Assembly: GCA_023428905.1 (NCBI GenBank)
Contig: JAEYWP010000022.1
Location: forward strand, 186,001 to 250,000
Source of the DNA: Verrucomicrobiota bacterium
Lineage (GTDB): Bacteria > Verrucomicrobiota > Verrucomicrobiia > Opitutales > Opitutaceae
Direction: 5' to 3'
DNA length: 64,000 bases
Shown here: in pieces, positions 1-9,083 of the stretch
Numbering within the stretch: position 1 is the stretch's first letter
Layout of the letters: each line of letters opens with the position of its first letter
Made by a program: the position numbers and the translations under genes
The notes under the pieces: generated by a model
The model's input: only the letters and a program-made list of their open reading frames with translations
Databases searched by the model: none
What the model was told of the DNA's origin: nothing

Positions 1-377
1 GGGCGGCCCAGATCGAGGATCTGGTGCACCAGGTAGAGGTTGCGCTCGAGGTTGCTGGCATCGGCGATGCAGACAATGCGGTCCGGCTGCGGGGTGTCGG
101 CGCGCCGCCCCAGCAGCACGTCGCGCATCACCGCCTCGTCGGGGGATCGGGCCGCCAGCGAATAGGCACCGGGCAGGTCGATGATCCGGATCGGGTGCCC
201 ATGTTGCGAATACGTCTCCCCGATCTTCTTCTCGACCGTGACACCGGGGTAGTTTCCCACCTTCTGCTTCAGTCCGGTCAGCGCGTTGAAAAGCGTGCTC
301 TTGCCGCAGTTGGGATTGCCGCAGAAGGCATAGACCGGCGTGCGCGCCGGACTGCTGGGCTTCGCTTCAGCACTCAT
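1..377 (-). CDS. feoB: FeoB ferrous iron transporter, N-terminal G domain (partial)
   Basis: This is the first 125 residues of the GTP-dependent ferrous iron permease; the rest lies beyond the left edge. The G1 P-loop GNPNCGKS is at residues 20-27 and the G3 motif DLPG at 67-70, with the NYPGVTVE switch region between them, all typical of the FeoB GTPase domain. In this family the G domain gates a polytopic membrane domain that carries Fe(II) across the inner membrane. Two feoA genes lie upstream on the same strand, separated from feoB by 196 bases, so feoB may have its own promoter. The ATG start is the only plausible one before the P-loop. Confidence 0.95.
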   Translation of the reverse strand, partial: MSAEAKPSSPARTPVYAFCGNPNCGKSTLFNALTGLKQKVGNYPGVTVEKKIGETYSQHGHPIRIIDLPGAYSLAARSPDEAVMRDVLLGRRADTPQPDRIVCIADASNLERNLYLVHQILDLGR

Positions 378-573
378 GGACGCGCACCCGAAGCCCGAAG
401 GACGAGGGGCGAATGACGAAGGACGGCGGCGCTGGCGGAAACGAAAGCGCGGTGGCCGGCGGAGCCGACCGGGCCTGGAGCAGCGCCGGCAGGATTCCAC
501 GCCGGCCTGGCCGGCATATTGTAGCTCAATAATGAATACAGCGGCGGATTCGACATGCGGGCTTCGTCCTTCG
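378..573 (-). promoter_or_regulatory. feoA-feoB intergenic region with AT-rich patch
   Basis: This 196-base gap holds a short AT-rich stretch at about 516-541 in a GC-rich background. Read on the minus strand it contains TACAAT (518-523), similar to a -10 box, but no convincing -35 box lies 16-18 bases upstream. The patch on the plus strand, CAATAATGAATA, loosely resembles half of a Fur site. A separate iron-regulated feoB promoter is therefore possible but weakly supported. Confidence 0.2.
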
Positions 574-819
574 TCATTTCGTCGAGCCCCGCTCGACGAC
601 TACGTTTTCCGCCTCTGTCTTCCGCAGTGTCAGGTGATAACCGCGCACCTTGATCTCGATCGGGTCGCCCAGCGGAGCGGTGCGTACGAGGGTGATCTGC
701 GTCCCGGGGAGAAGTCCCATCTCGCGCAGCCGGATGAAGGCCGCACCCTGCTTGGGAAACTCGCGCACCACCGCGGACGCGCCGACGGCAAGCTGCGACA
801 GACGTAGCGTTTCAGCCAT
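574..819 (-). CDS. feoA: FeoA-domain protein (proximal to feoB)
   Basis: This small 81-residue SH3-like protein of the FeoA family is thought to bind and modulate FeoB at the inner membrane. The diagnostic core LREMGLLPGT followed by GDPIEIKVRGYHLTLRK is present, ending near the C terminus. The chosen start is the ATG giving MAETLRLS; an upstream extension would add low-complexity Arg/Pro sequence not found in the family. It follows the other feoA by 11 bases and precedes feoB, so the three are likely one iron-uptake unit. FeoA proteins are often paired in this way in Feo operons. Confidence 0.9.
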   Translation of the reverse strand: MAETLRLSQLAVGASAVVREFPKQGAAFIRLREMGLLPGTQITLVRTAPLGDPIEIKVRGYHLTLRKTEAENVVVERGSTK

Positions 820-830
820 GACGCGGGGGC

Positions 831-1085
831 TTACACTCCGCCGCGGATGAGCTCGACCACGATGTGTTGGGCGGCTCGGTCGCTCAGGGCAATCCGGGTG
901 CCGCACACATCACACAGCAGCGTGCGCTGTCCGCTGACCTTCGCGATGACTGCAGATTCACAAAAGCCCATTTCGCGCAGCCGCTGGCAGACCTCCGCCT
1001 TGCCTGAGAGCTCCGCCACCCGGGCTTCCGCCCCAACCGGGAGCTCCGTCAAAGGCATGCGGGCGGTGCAGGAGGCGGCGTTCAT
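831..1085 (-). CDS. FeoA-domain protein (distal, divergent)
   Basis: This second FeoA-like protein has 84 residues. The motif CQRLREMGFCES and the terminal DRAAQHIVVEL match the FeoA fold, but the middle carries extra cysteines (LLCDVCGTRIAL) that the neighbouring copy lacks, which could bind metal (inference). The ATG start giving MNAASC is preferred over an upstream alternative start that adds about 38 unusual residues. It is the first gene of the feo cluster. A TTGACA hexamer about 30 bases upstream on this strand (1111-1120 area) could be a -35 box, though a matching -10 box is weak. Confidence 0.85.
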   Translation of the reverse strand: MNAASCTARMPLTELPVGAEARVAELSGKAEVCQRLREMGFCESAVIAKVSGQRTLLCDVCGTRIALSDRAAQHIVVELIRGGV

Positions 1086-1501
1086 GAACACAGGAGTAGG
1101 ATAAGGCTGAGACTGGGTTTCAATGTCAATCGGCGCCAACCGTAGATACTGAAGCAGAATCCCTCTCTGAGCGGGCATTAGCGCGGGTACTGGCGGCACC
1201 CGGCAAAAGCGGTACTCCCGGGCCAGGTGCCCTCAAAAGCCGGGGTGATACTCCCGCAGCAGAGAGTCGTCCGGCGTAAAGGAGCCGCGTCCAGATCCGT
1301 AGTTATGGGTATGGTTATCCCCGTGCCACTGTCGCGGTCGGCGCAGCTTCGGCTCAACAGCCGGGCTCTGCTCCGCGACCTGGCCACCGGGGATTTCCAC
1401 AAGATCCCCTTTCACTTCAGAGGGCTGATCCGCGCGGTCCGCGTTGCCTGAACTGCGGCCGAAACTACGGTCGGCCACAGACTTTGGCCGCCCGAGGCGG
1501 C
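1086..1501. other. Intergenic region between feo cluster and atp operon
   Basis: This stretch of about 416 bases holds no gene I can support. The open frames in it are short, arginine/serine-rich and overlap on both strands. It contains the end of the atp operon with a hairpin at 1487-1501, and the region upstream of the feo cluster. Confidence 0.6.
1487..1501 (-). terminator. Hairpin directly after atpC
   Basis: Directly after the atpC stop codon the minus strand reads GCCGCC-TCG-GGCGGC, a 6-base-pair GC hairpin with a 3-base loop. A second stem (GGCCGA/TCGGCC) follows about 15 bases later. There is no T-run, so this is a GC-rich hairpin that may help end the atp transcript, not a classical intrinsic terminator. 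Confidence 0.35.
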
Positions 1502-1909
1502 TTACTTGCGACGGCGTTTGACGCCCAGCTGTGCGACCGAGAAGCGCACGATGCCCTCCAGTCGCTCCACTTCGCCCGGCTCCAGCGTCTCTTTGGCGCG
1601 CAGGGCTTCTTCGGCGCGCTGCATCGCTTTCTCGGCGGCGGCTTCGTCGATCTTCTCCTCCGTGATCGCGCTTTCCGCCAGCACCGAGACGCGGTCGCCT
1701 TCGATCTCTGCAAACCCACGGCCCACCGCGAGATGGAAGGTCGTGTTGCCCTTGGTCACGCGCAGTTCGCCGCTGTCCACCTGCGTGAGCAGGGGAATGT
1801 GTCCGGGCAGAATGCCGATTTCGCCCTCCACCGTGGGAATGACGACGGAGTCGATCGTCTCGCTAAAGACGCGAGCCTCGGGGGTGACGATTTCGAGAGT
1901 GAGAGCCAT
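1502..1909 (-). CDS. atpC: ATP synthase F1 epsilon subunit
   Basis: This is the epsilon subunit of the F1 central stalk, 135 residues, a usual length. The N-terminal beta-barrel motifs are clear: MALTLEIVTPEARVF and GEIGILPGHIPLLT, then a C-terminal helical hairpin rich in Glu/Ala/Arg (EEKIDEAAAEKAMQRAEEAL), the part that can inhibit ATP hydrolysis. An ATG at 1909 fits the family start better than the GTG four codons upstream. It is the last gene of the operon, 74 bases after atpD. Confidence 0.95.
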   Translation of the reverse strand: MALTLEIVTPEARVFSETIDSVVIPTVEGEIGILPGHIPLLTQVDSGELRVTKGNTTFHLAVGRGFAEIEGDRVSVLAESAITEEKIDEAAAEKAMQRAEEALRAKETLEPGEVERLEGIVRFSVAQLGVKRRRK

Positions 1910-1983
1910 GGGTGGGACCACCGTGCCCAGGGCGCCGACAGGGGCGCCTCAGGGCGGCAGCGGTGGAGATTAGCAGTTGAACC

Positions 1984-3402
<1,419 letters not shown>

Positions 3403-3470
3403 TTCGTGGAGATATTGGGTGCGGGTGCCGGCGGGCGGACACCCGGGGCGGAGGAGGTTTTGAGAAGGGA

Positions 3471-4343
3471 TCAGCTGGAGGCGAACTGGGCGGCGGCAAT
3501 CTCCAGGATCTCCTGGGTGATCGCGGCCTGGCGCGCCTTGTTGTATTCGAGGGTGAGGTCGCCGAGCAGCTTGGTGGCGTTATCCTTGGCCGTCTTCATC
3601 GCGACCATGCGCGCGCTGTGCTCGGAGGCCTTGGCGCTGAGCACCAGCTGGTAGACGAAGCGGTTGACGTAGAACGGGAGGAGGGCGTCGAGCACCGCCT
3701 GGGCGCTGGGTTCAAACAGCATCTCGCGGGTGTCGGCCTTCGCCACCAGGCCGGCCTCGGCCCCGAGGGCGGCGCTGAACTGGGCCACGCTGGCGAGGGG
3801 GAGAATGGGACGCACCGTCGGCTCCTGCACCAGGGTGTTGCGGAAGCGCGGGTAGATCACCTCCACCGTGTCGATCACCCCGTCAAGGTACTGCTTGACC
3901 ATGAACTCGATCGCGGTCCGGACCTCGGCGAAGGCGACCCGGTCGCTGACCTGGAAGTCGGCCATCAGGTCGCGGCGGGTGCGGGCGAGGAACTGGGCGC
4001 CCTTGCGTCCCACCACCGCAAACTTGGCGGGGGTCCTCACCTCCATCACCAGCTTGAAGAGGTTGGAGTTGAGCGGTCCCGCCAGGCCCTTGTCGGTAGT
4101 GATGAGCAGGATACCACGCACCTTCACCTCGCGGGAGACGAGGAAGGGGTGCATGTGCTCCTCCACATGGGGCGCCAGCGCCGCCAGCATCGATGCCATC
4201 AGCTGGGCGTAGGGGCGGCCGGCCAGGGCGGCCTGCTGCGCCTTCTTCATCTTCGACGCCGCCACCAACTCCATCGCCTTTGTGATCTGGCGGGTGTTCT
4301 TGACGGACTTGATGCGCCGGCGGATGTCGCGGGTGGAAGCCAT
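3471..4343 (-). CDS. atpG: ATP synthase F1 gamma subunit
   Basis: This is the rotor shaft of F1, 290 residues. The N-terminal helix MASTRDIRRRIKSVKNTRQI with TKAMELVAASKMKKAQ is diagnostic, and the C-terminal helix ends with ITQEILEIAAAQFAS, near the conserved TxEL/IxEIxxGA signature. The middle domain (about residues 75-215) contains the Rossmann-like fold segment LLITTDKGLAGPLNSNLFK. Length is normal. It lies between atpA (104-base gap) and atpD. Confidence 0.97.
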   Translation of the reverse strand: MASTRDIRRRIKSVKNTRQITKAMELVAASKMKKAQQAALAGRPYAQLMASMLAALAPHVEEHMHPFLVSREVKVRGILLITTDKGLAGPLNSNLFKLVMEVRTPAKFAVVGRKGAQFLARTRRDLMADFQVSDRVAFAEVRTAIEFMVKQYLDGVIDTVEVIYPRFRNTLVQEPTVRPILPLASVAQFSAALGAEAGLVAKADTREMLFEPSAQAVLDALLPFYVNRFVYQLVLSAKASEHSARMVAMKTAKDNATKLLGDLTLEYNKARQAAITQEILEIAAAQFASS

Positions 4344-4447
4344 GAGGATTTAGGATTCGTGAGGCATCATGTATGATTTGGAGGACTACAGGCGCGGGGG
4401 CCTGCCAGTCCGGTCACAAATCAACGACCATGGGGCATACGCGGAAG

Positions 4448-5974
4448 TTAGGCGCTGAAGGTGGCTTTCCACTCGTCGACCGCGGTCTTCAGCTCGGCCT
4501 CGAGTTCGGCGTCGAGGGCGGCCTTGTTCCGGATCTTGGTCAGGAGGGCATCCTTGCGGGTGGCGAAAAATTCGCGGAGGGAGACGGCGGCGGCGTTCAC
4601 CCGGCGGAGGTCGACCGCGTCATAATACCCCTTCTGCATCGCCCAGAGGGTCACCACCTGCTGCTCGATCGGGATCGGGGCGGCGGCGGGCTGCTTGAAG
4701 AGTTCGACGATGCGGGCGCCGCGGTCCAGCTGCGACTTGGTCTTTGCATCGAGGTCCGAGCCAAACTGCGCGAAGGCGGCCAGTTCGCGGAACTGGGCCA
4801 GCTCGCCCTTGAGCTTACCGCCGACCTGCTTGGTCGCCTTGATCTGCGCCGCCGAGCCGACGCGCGAGACGGAGAGACCGACCGAGACGGCGGGGCGGGT
4901 GCCCTGGTTGAAGAGATCGGTTTCGAGGAAGATCTGCCCGTCGGTGATCGAAATCACGTTGGTCGGGATGTAGGCCGAGACGTCGCCGGCCAGCGTCTCG
5001 ATGATCGGGAGCGCGGTAAGCGAGCCCTTGCCTTCAAGTCGGGCGGAGCGTTCGAGAAGGCGGCTGTGCAGATAAAACACGTCGCCGGGATACGCCTCGC
5101 GGCCGGACGGACGCTTGAGGATCAGCGAAATCTGACGGTAGGCCACGGCATGCTTGGAGAGATCGTCATAGACGATCAGGGCATCCATGCCGTTTTCCAT
5201 GAACCACTCGCCCATCGCCGCGCCGGAGTACGGGGCGAGGTATTGGTTGGCCGGATTGTCGGCCGCGGGTGCGGCCACGATGATGGTGAATTCCAACGCG
5301 CCTGCCGCCTCGAGGGTCGCGAGCGTGCGCACGATGTTGGAGTTCTTCTGTCCGATCGCGACGTAGATCGAATACACCGGGCGGAACTTCGGGTCGCCGC
5401 TGGCGAGGCCGACCTTGTTGATCTTCGCCTGGTTGATGATCGTGTCGATCGCGATGGCGGTCTTGCCGGTGCCGCGGTCGCCGATGATCAACTCGCGCTG
5501 ACCGCGGCCAATCGGAATCATGGAATCAATCGCCATGATGCCGGTGAAGAGCGGCTGGGAAACGGATTTGCGGACGATGATGCCGGGGGCGATACGCTCC
5601 ACCGGATAGGTTTCGGCGGCGTCGATCGGGCCTTTGCCGTCGACCGGATTACCCAGCGCGTCAACCGTGCGGCCGAGGAGGGACTTGCCCACGGGAACGG
5701 AAAGCAGGCGACCCGTGGTCTGGACCTCGTCGCCTTCCTTCAACTTGGAAACGTCGCCCAAAACCACGCAGCCGACCTCGTCTTCCTCGAGATTGAGCGC
5801 GATGCCGATGGTGCCTCCCGGGAACTGGACCATTTCGTTGTACATCACCTCCGAGAGGCCGTCGATGCGGGCCACGCCGTCAGCGACGGAACGGATGTTG
5901 CCGGTGTTCTTCTTGACCGCCTTGTTCTGGATCTTGGCGATCTGCTGTTCGATTTGTTCGAGGACCGAGCTCAT
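4448..5974 (-). CDS. atpA: ATP synthase F1 alpha subunit
   Basis: This is the non-catalytic nucleotide-binding subunit of F1, 508 residues. The Walker A GDRGTGKT is at residues 165-172, and the alpha/beta signature is seen in LLERSARLEGKGSLTALPII. It alternates with beta in the hexameric head. It is followed by atpG and preceded by atpH after 36 bases. The ATG start gives MSSVLEQIEQQIAK, the usual N-terminal helix that contacts delta. Confidence 0.98.
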   Translation of the reverse strand: MSSVLEQIEQQIAKIQNKAVKKNTGNIRSVADGVARIDGLSEVMYNEMVQFPGGTIGIALNLEEDEVGCVVLGDVSKLKEGDEVQTTGRLLSVPVGKSLLGRTVDALGNPVDGKGPIDAAETYPVERIAPGIIVRKSVSQPLFTGIMAIDSMIPIGRGQRELIIGDRGTGKTAIAIDTIINQAKINKVGLASGDPKFRPVYSIYVAIGQKNSNIVRTLATLEAAGALEFTIIVAAPAADNPANQYLAPYSGAAMGEWFMENGMDALIVYDDLSKHAVAYRQISLILKRPSGREAYPGDVFYLHSRLLERSARLEGKGSLTALPIIETLAGDVSAYIPTNVISITDGQIFLETDLFNQGTRPAVSVGLSVSRVGSAAQIKATKQVGGKLKGELAQFRELAAFAQFGSDLDAKTKSQLDRGARIVELFKQPAAAPIPIEQQVVTLWAMQKGYYDAVDLRRVNAAAVSLREFFATRKDALLTKIRNKAALDAELEAELKTAVDEWKATFSA

Positions 5975-6010
5975 GGATGCGCGGGGCGCTAGGGTTATTC
6001 GTGAAAGGGT

Positions 6011-6400
6011 TTACAGAGTGCTCAGCTGCTGGAGCTGACCGGCGACGGACGATTCAAAAACGTCGTCACCGACGCGGACCCGGAGGCCGGCGAGGAGGCA
6101 AGGATTGGAGACCGCCTGGGCCGAAACGGGGCGGCCATACTTGCGGCTCATGGTGTTGGCGATCGCCTGCAACGTTTCGGCGTGGATCAGGCCGGCATGC
6201 TCCACCACGGCGACATTGCGGGCAACCTCGGTCTCCACCAACCGCTGGTAGGCTTTGAGGACCGCGAGGGTGTGCGGGGGCTTTGTCTTTTCGATGTAGG
6301 CCAACACACCGGCCACCCGCTCATCCGAGAGGCGGCCATTCTCCAGGCTCAGCTTGTAAAGCTGGCGGGCGAGCTGCTGGGCTTTTTTGTCGGCGGCCAT
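6011..6400 (-). CDS. atpH: ATP synthase F1 delta subunit, short form
   Basis: This is the peripheral-stalk subunit that joins F1 to the b subunits. The C-terminal family signature is good: ALSN-type NPCLLAGLRVRVGDDVFESSVAGQLQQL. The protein has only 129 residues against about 175-180 in most bacteria; the missing part appears to come from the N-terminal domain and the linker. The position between atpF and atpA is canonical and the frame is open from a good ATG, so it looks like an intact compact version rather than a pseudogene. The start is 9 bases after the atpF stop. Confidence 0.9.
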   Translation of the reverse strand: MAADKKAQQLARQLYKLSLENGRLSDERVAGVLAYIEKTKPPHTLAVLKAYQRLVETEVARNVAVVEHAGLIHAETLQAIANTMSRKYGRPVSAQAVSNPCLLAGLRVRVGDDVFESSVAGQLQQLSTL

Positions 6401-6409
6401 GGAAAGGGT

Positions 6410-6961
6410 TTAGACAGACGTCAGCTCGCGAGCGGCTGACTCATTGTATTGGGCGCGATCCGCGTCGGTGAGGCGCTTCGCGAGGACACGCTCCGTCGTG
6501 GTCACAACGAGACGCGCAATCTCCCCGCGGGCGTCGGCGAGCATCTTGCGGTGCTCGAGCTCAATCGCCTGCTGCGCTTTGGTGAGAAGGCTGTTGGCGC
6601 GCTCTGTCGCCTCCTGGTTGGCGCGGTCGGAGAGCTCCTTGGAGGTGCGGCGCGCCTCTTCGATGATCTTGTTCGCTTCCAACTGGGCCTGCTTGATCAG
6701 GCCGGCACTCTCCTGCTGGGCGGCGGCGAGCTGCACCTTCATCTCGTCCGCATACTTCAGCCCCGCGTCGATCTTGGTGCGGCGCTCGTCCATCGCCGCG
6801 ATCGTCGGCTTGATGCCCTTCCAGTACAGCACGGCAAACAGGATCAGGAAGCTGATCAGCTGCATGATCACGTACTTGGGCTCGATGCCGAATTTCTCGA
6901 TCAGGCCGGGTTCGGCAGCGCCGTGGGCTTCAACGGCCGCAAGGAGGAGCGTGGAGAGCAT
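6410..6961 (-). CDS. atpF: ATP synthase Fo b subunit
   Basis: This is the membrane-anchored peripheral-stalk subunit, 183 residues. One membrane helix (about residues 33-50, VIMQLISFLILFAVLYWKGI) is followed by a long charged coiled coil (about 55-165) rich in Ala, Glu, Lys and Arg, ending in a C-terminal part that binds delta. Only one b gene is present, so a homodimer is expected. It lies between atpE and atpH. Confidence 0.96.
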   Translation of the reverse strand: MLSTLLLAAVEAHGAAEPGLIEKFGIEPKYVIMQLISFLILFAVLYWKGIKPTIAAMDERRTKIDAGLKYADEMKVQLAAAQQESAGLIKQAQLEANKIIEEARRTSKELSDRANQEATERANSLLTKAQQAIELEHRKMLADARGEIARLVVTTTERVLAKRLTDADRAQYNESAARELTSV

Positions 6962-7023
6962 AAGGGGGACGGGTTGAAACGGGTGCCAGCCGCAGGGGCG
7001 GCCGGCACCACACGAAAAACAAA

Positions 7024-7245
7024 TTACTTGGCGAGGAACAGCGCGAGCACGCCGAGACCTTCGGCGAGCGCCATACCGATGATGGCCTGGACGAGGATCT
7101 TGCCGGACGCGCCGGGATTGCGACCTACCGCTTCCGCGGCCTTGGTGCCGATGAGGGCGACGCCGACAGCGGCGCCGAGGAGACCGGCGGCGCTGGCGAT
7201 GTTACCGGTGATGCCAGTCTGGGTGACTTGAGCGAGGAGTTCCAT
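7024..7245 (-). CDS. atpE: ATP synthase Fo c subunit
   Basis: This is the proteolipid of the rotor ring, 73 residues with two membrane helices. The first helix has the glycine-rich GLLGAAVGVALIG, the polar loop is GRNPGASGK, and the ion-binding carboxylate is E62 in GMALAEGLGVLAL. E62 is followed by Gly rather than Ser/Thr, and there is no Gln in the expected place of helix 1, so the ligands typical of sodium-binding rings are absent and proton coupling is expected (inference from family knowledge). A purine-rich GAGGAG stretch precedes the ATG. Confidence 0.97.
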   Translation of the reverse strand: MELLAQVTQTGITGNIASAAGLLGAAVGVALIGTKAAEAVGRNPGASGKILVQAIIGMALAEGLGVLALFLAK

Positions 7246-7317
7246 GGTGGAGTTTGTATCGTTGGTTGCATTACCGCCGTGCGCGCAGCTTTGGGCACGC
7301 TCCCGACGGAAAAGGGT

Positions 7318-8199
7318 TTAGTGGTGCGCCCCGGCGTGGTGGGTGTCGCCTTCGTGGCCGTGCTCGCCGTCGCCATGGTTGGTGATCAAGCCGATGTAGA
7401 CCGCGGTGAGCAGAGTGAACACCGTGGCCTGGATCAGGCCGACCAGCAGCTCCATGAAATAAAAGACGGGGAAAAAGCCGGTGCCGTGCAGCAGGTTCTC
7501 GCCGCCATAGATGTTGCCGAAGAGGCGCACGGAGAGGGTAAAGGGACGGATCGCGATCGAAAAGACCTCGATGCAGCCCACCACCAGGAACACCACGGAA
7601 AGGATGGCGTAGAGAGCGGCGGGCGTCTCCTTCTTGTCGGCCTTGTTACCAAAGAGGTCGTAGAGGATGACCTTGGGGCCGGCGTATTTGAAGATCAGGA
7701 TCAACCAGGCGCCAAAGGAGATCAGGGCGAGGGCGATGGTGCCGTTGAAATCGGCATTATGCGGGCGGATCCAAGGACGCGTGAGGTGGAAGTGCCCGGC
7801 GGCGTCGGTCACACCCCACCCCACCGTGCCCACGCCCGGCAGCAGGCCCATCCAGTTATGGATCAGGATGAAGATGAAAAGGGTGACCAGGAGGGGAAAC
7901 GCAGCCGCGAAGGCGGCTTTGCCGACGATGGGTTCAAACAGGCCCTGAAGACCTTCGATCAGCGACTCGATCACCGCCTGCCCCTTGGAGGGCAGCACCG
8001 ATGGCCGCCCGATCAACCAGAGGATGAGGAGAATCAAAAAGGCGGAAACCGCCCAGCCCGTCGCCATGCTGTTCGTGATCGCCCAACCGCCGCCAAAGTC
8101 GATCAGCTTGGCCGCACGTGCATCCACGCCCTCGGCGTAGACCGGCGCGGAGGCGCTGACTAGGGCAACTACGGCGAGAAGCTTTTTGGGCCAGGACAT
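7318..8199 (-). CDS. atpB: ATP synthase Fo a subunit
   Basis: This stator subunit carries the ion half-channels; it has 293 residues from the ATG at 8199. The essential arginine is R225 in FTLSVRLFGNIYGGE. The N terminus (MSWPKKLLAVVALVSASAPVYA) looks like a signal peptide, and the C terminus is His-rich (HGDGEHGHEGDTHHAGAHH). A TTG 16 codons upstream could extend it, but the ATG gives the signal peptide directly. It opens the atp operon; no atpI-like gene is seen upstream. Confidence 0.95.
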   Translation of the reverse strand: MSWPKKLLAVVALVSASAPVYAEGVDARAAKLIDFGGGWAITNSMATGWAVSAFLILLILWLIGRPSVLPSKGQAVIESLIEGLQGLFEPIVGKAAFAAAFPLLVTLFIFILIHNWMGLLPGVGTVGWGVTDAAGHFHLTRPWIRPHNADFNGTIALALISFGAWLILIFKYAGPKVILYDLFGNKADKKETPAALYAILSVVFLVVGCIEVFSIAIRPFTLSVRLFGNIYGGENLLHGTGFFPVFYFMELLVGLIQATVFTLLTAVYIGLITNHGDGEHGHEGDTHHAGAHH

Positions 8200-8237
8200 A
8201 CGTGCGCGGAGTGACTCGGGAAAAAGGAAAGGAGCAG

Positions 8238-8266
8238 GACTAGGCAAACGCCGTTGTTGAGGTCAA
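8238..8266 (-). promoter_or_regulatory. Possible atp operon promoter
   Basis: On the minus strand TTGACC (8261-8266) is separated by 17 bases from CTAGTC (8238-8243), about 40 bases before the atpB ATG. The -35 match is good and the -10 match is poor. The location is right for the main operon promoter, but this is only a sequence guess. Confidence 0.3.
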
Positions 8267-8311
8267 TCTCTGAAATCACCCGTACTTATGTCGGGATTAA
8301 AGCATTAGCCC

Positions 8312-8333
8312 GAGCCGGCGAGCCGGCAGGCTC
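8312..8333 (-). terminator. Hairpin after trmB
   Basis: A GC-rich inverted repeat with outer arms GAGCC/GGCTC and further internal pairing (CCGGC repeats) lies about 30 bases past the trmB stop. It has no strong T-run. It may separate the trmB and atp transcripts. Confidence 0.3.
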
Positions 8334-8364
8334 AAGTATCATTATAGTTCATGGCTGAACCCTT

Positions 8365-9027
8365 TTACATCGGCGGGACCGGGAGGGACTCGCCACCGCG
8401 CCTAACCGCGGTCCAGGACGCGTAGGAACCCGCGCGCTCCTGAAAGACGGTCGGGAGTTCAAATGGCCAGGGGGCCTCAGGCTGCCAATCCCACGCGGAG
8501 TGCGTCCGAAGGTGGGCATGGGCCCAGGCGAAATACTCCGCATGGTCGGTGCGGAAATGGAGCGTCGCACCCGGGAGCGCGCGTTCGGCCAGCAGACTCA
8601 GGAAACGGGGCTGGAGCAGGCGGTTTTTGTGATGCCGGCGCTTGGGCCACGGATCGGGGAACAGGATCAATATTCTCGCCAGGCGCACCGACCCAGGCAG
8701 CGCCTGAAGGAATTCAAACGCCTCAGCACGGACGAAAAGCAGGTTCTTTACTCCAGCACGGTTACGCTTGCGATCAGAGCGGGTGAGTCGGTCCAGGATG
8801 ATATCGATACCCAGGCAGAACTCATCGGGATGTGCCTGCGCGTACGCCGTGAGGTAGTGCCCATGCCCGCTGCCGACCTCCAGAGTAAGACGGGAAACGC
8901 CGGCCAGCTGCTCTGCCAAGAGAGCGCGCAGCGCGTCGACACGCTGTTGCACGGTTTCGAGGTGAGTGGGTGACGGAGGCGACGGATGCACCCGCCAGTC
9001 GTAGGCGTCCACCCCCAGGCAAGGCAA
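8365..9027 (-). CDS. trmB: tRNA (guanine-N7-)-methyltransferase
   Basis: This SAM-dependent enzyme makes m7G46 in the tRNA variable loop. The SAM-binding motif EVGSGHGHYL and the family signature LFPDPWPKRRHHKNRLLQ are both present, as are the distal FRTDHAEYF and VFQERAG motifs. The 220-residue length fits. The start is uncertain: the longest frame begins at a TTG, and a GTG 12 codons later (8991) is equally possible because the first residues are not conserved. It lies between phoR and the atp operon, likely its own unit. Confidence 0.93.
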   Translation of the reverse strand: MPCLGVDAYDWRVHPSPPSPTHLETVQQRVDALRALLAEQLAGVSRLTLEVGSGHGHYLTAYAQAHPDEFCLGIDIILDRLTRSDRKRNRAGVKNLLFVRAEAFEFLQALPGSVRLARILILFPDPWPKRRHHKNRLLQPRFLSLLAERALPGATLHFRTDHAEYFAWAHAHLRTHSAWDWQPEAPWPFELPTVFQERAGSYASWTAVRRGGESLPVPPM

Positions 9028-9083
9028 TCCCGCCGCGCCTGCCGTGCCCCCAGCGTCGGTGAGCGGCGCTCACGTCATCGCAC

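Noticed and set aside
4373..5992. Long plus-strand frame of about 540 codons antisense to atpA
   Set aside because: Same reason; it is the complement of a canonical gene and has biased composition.
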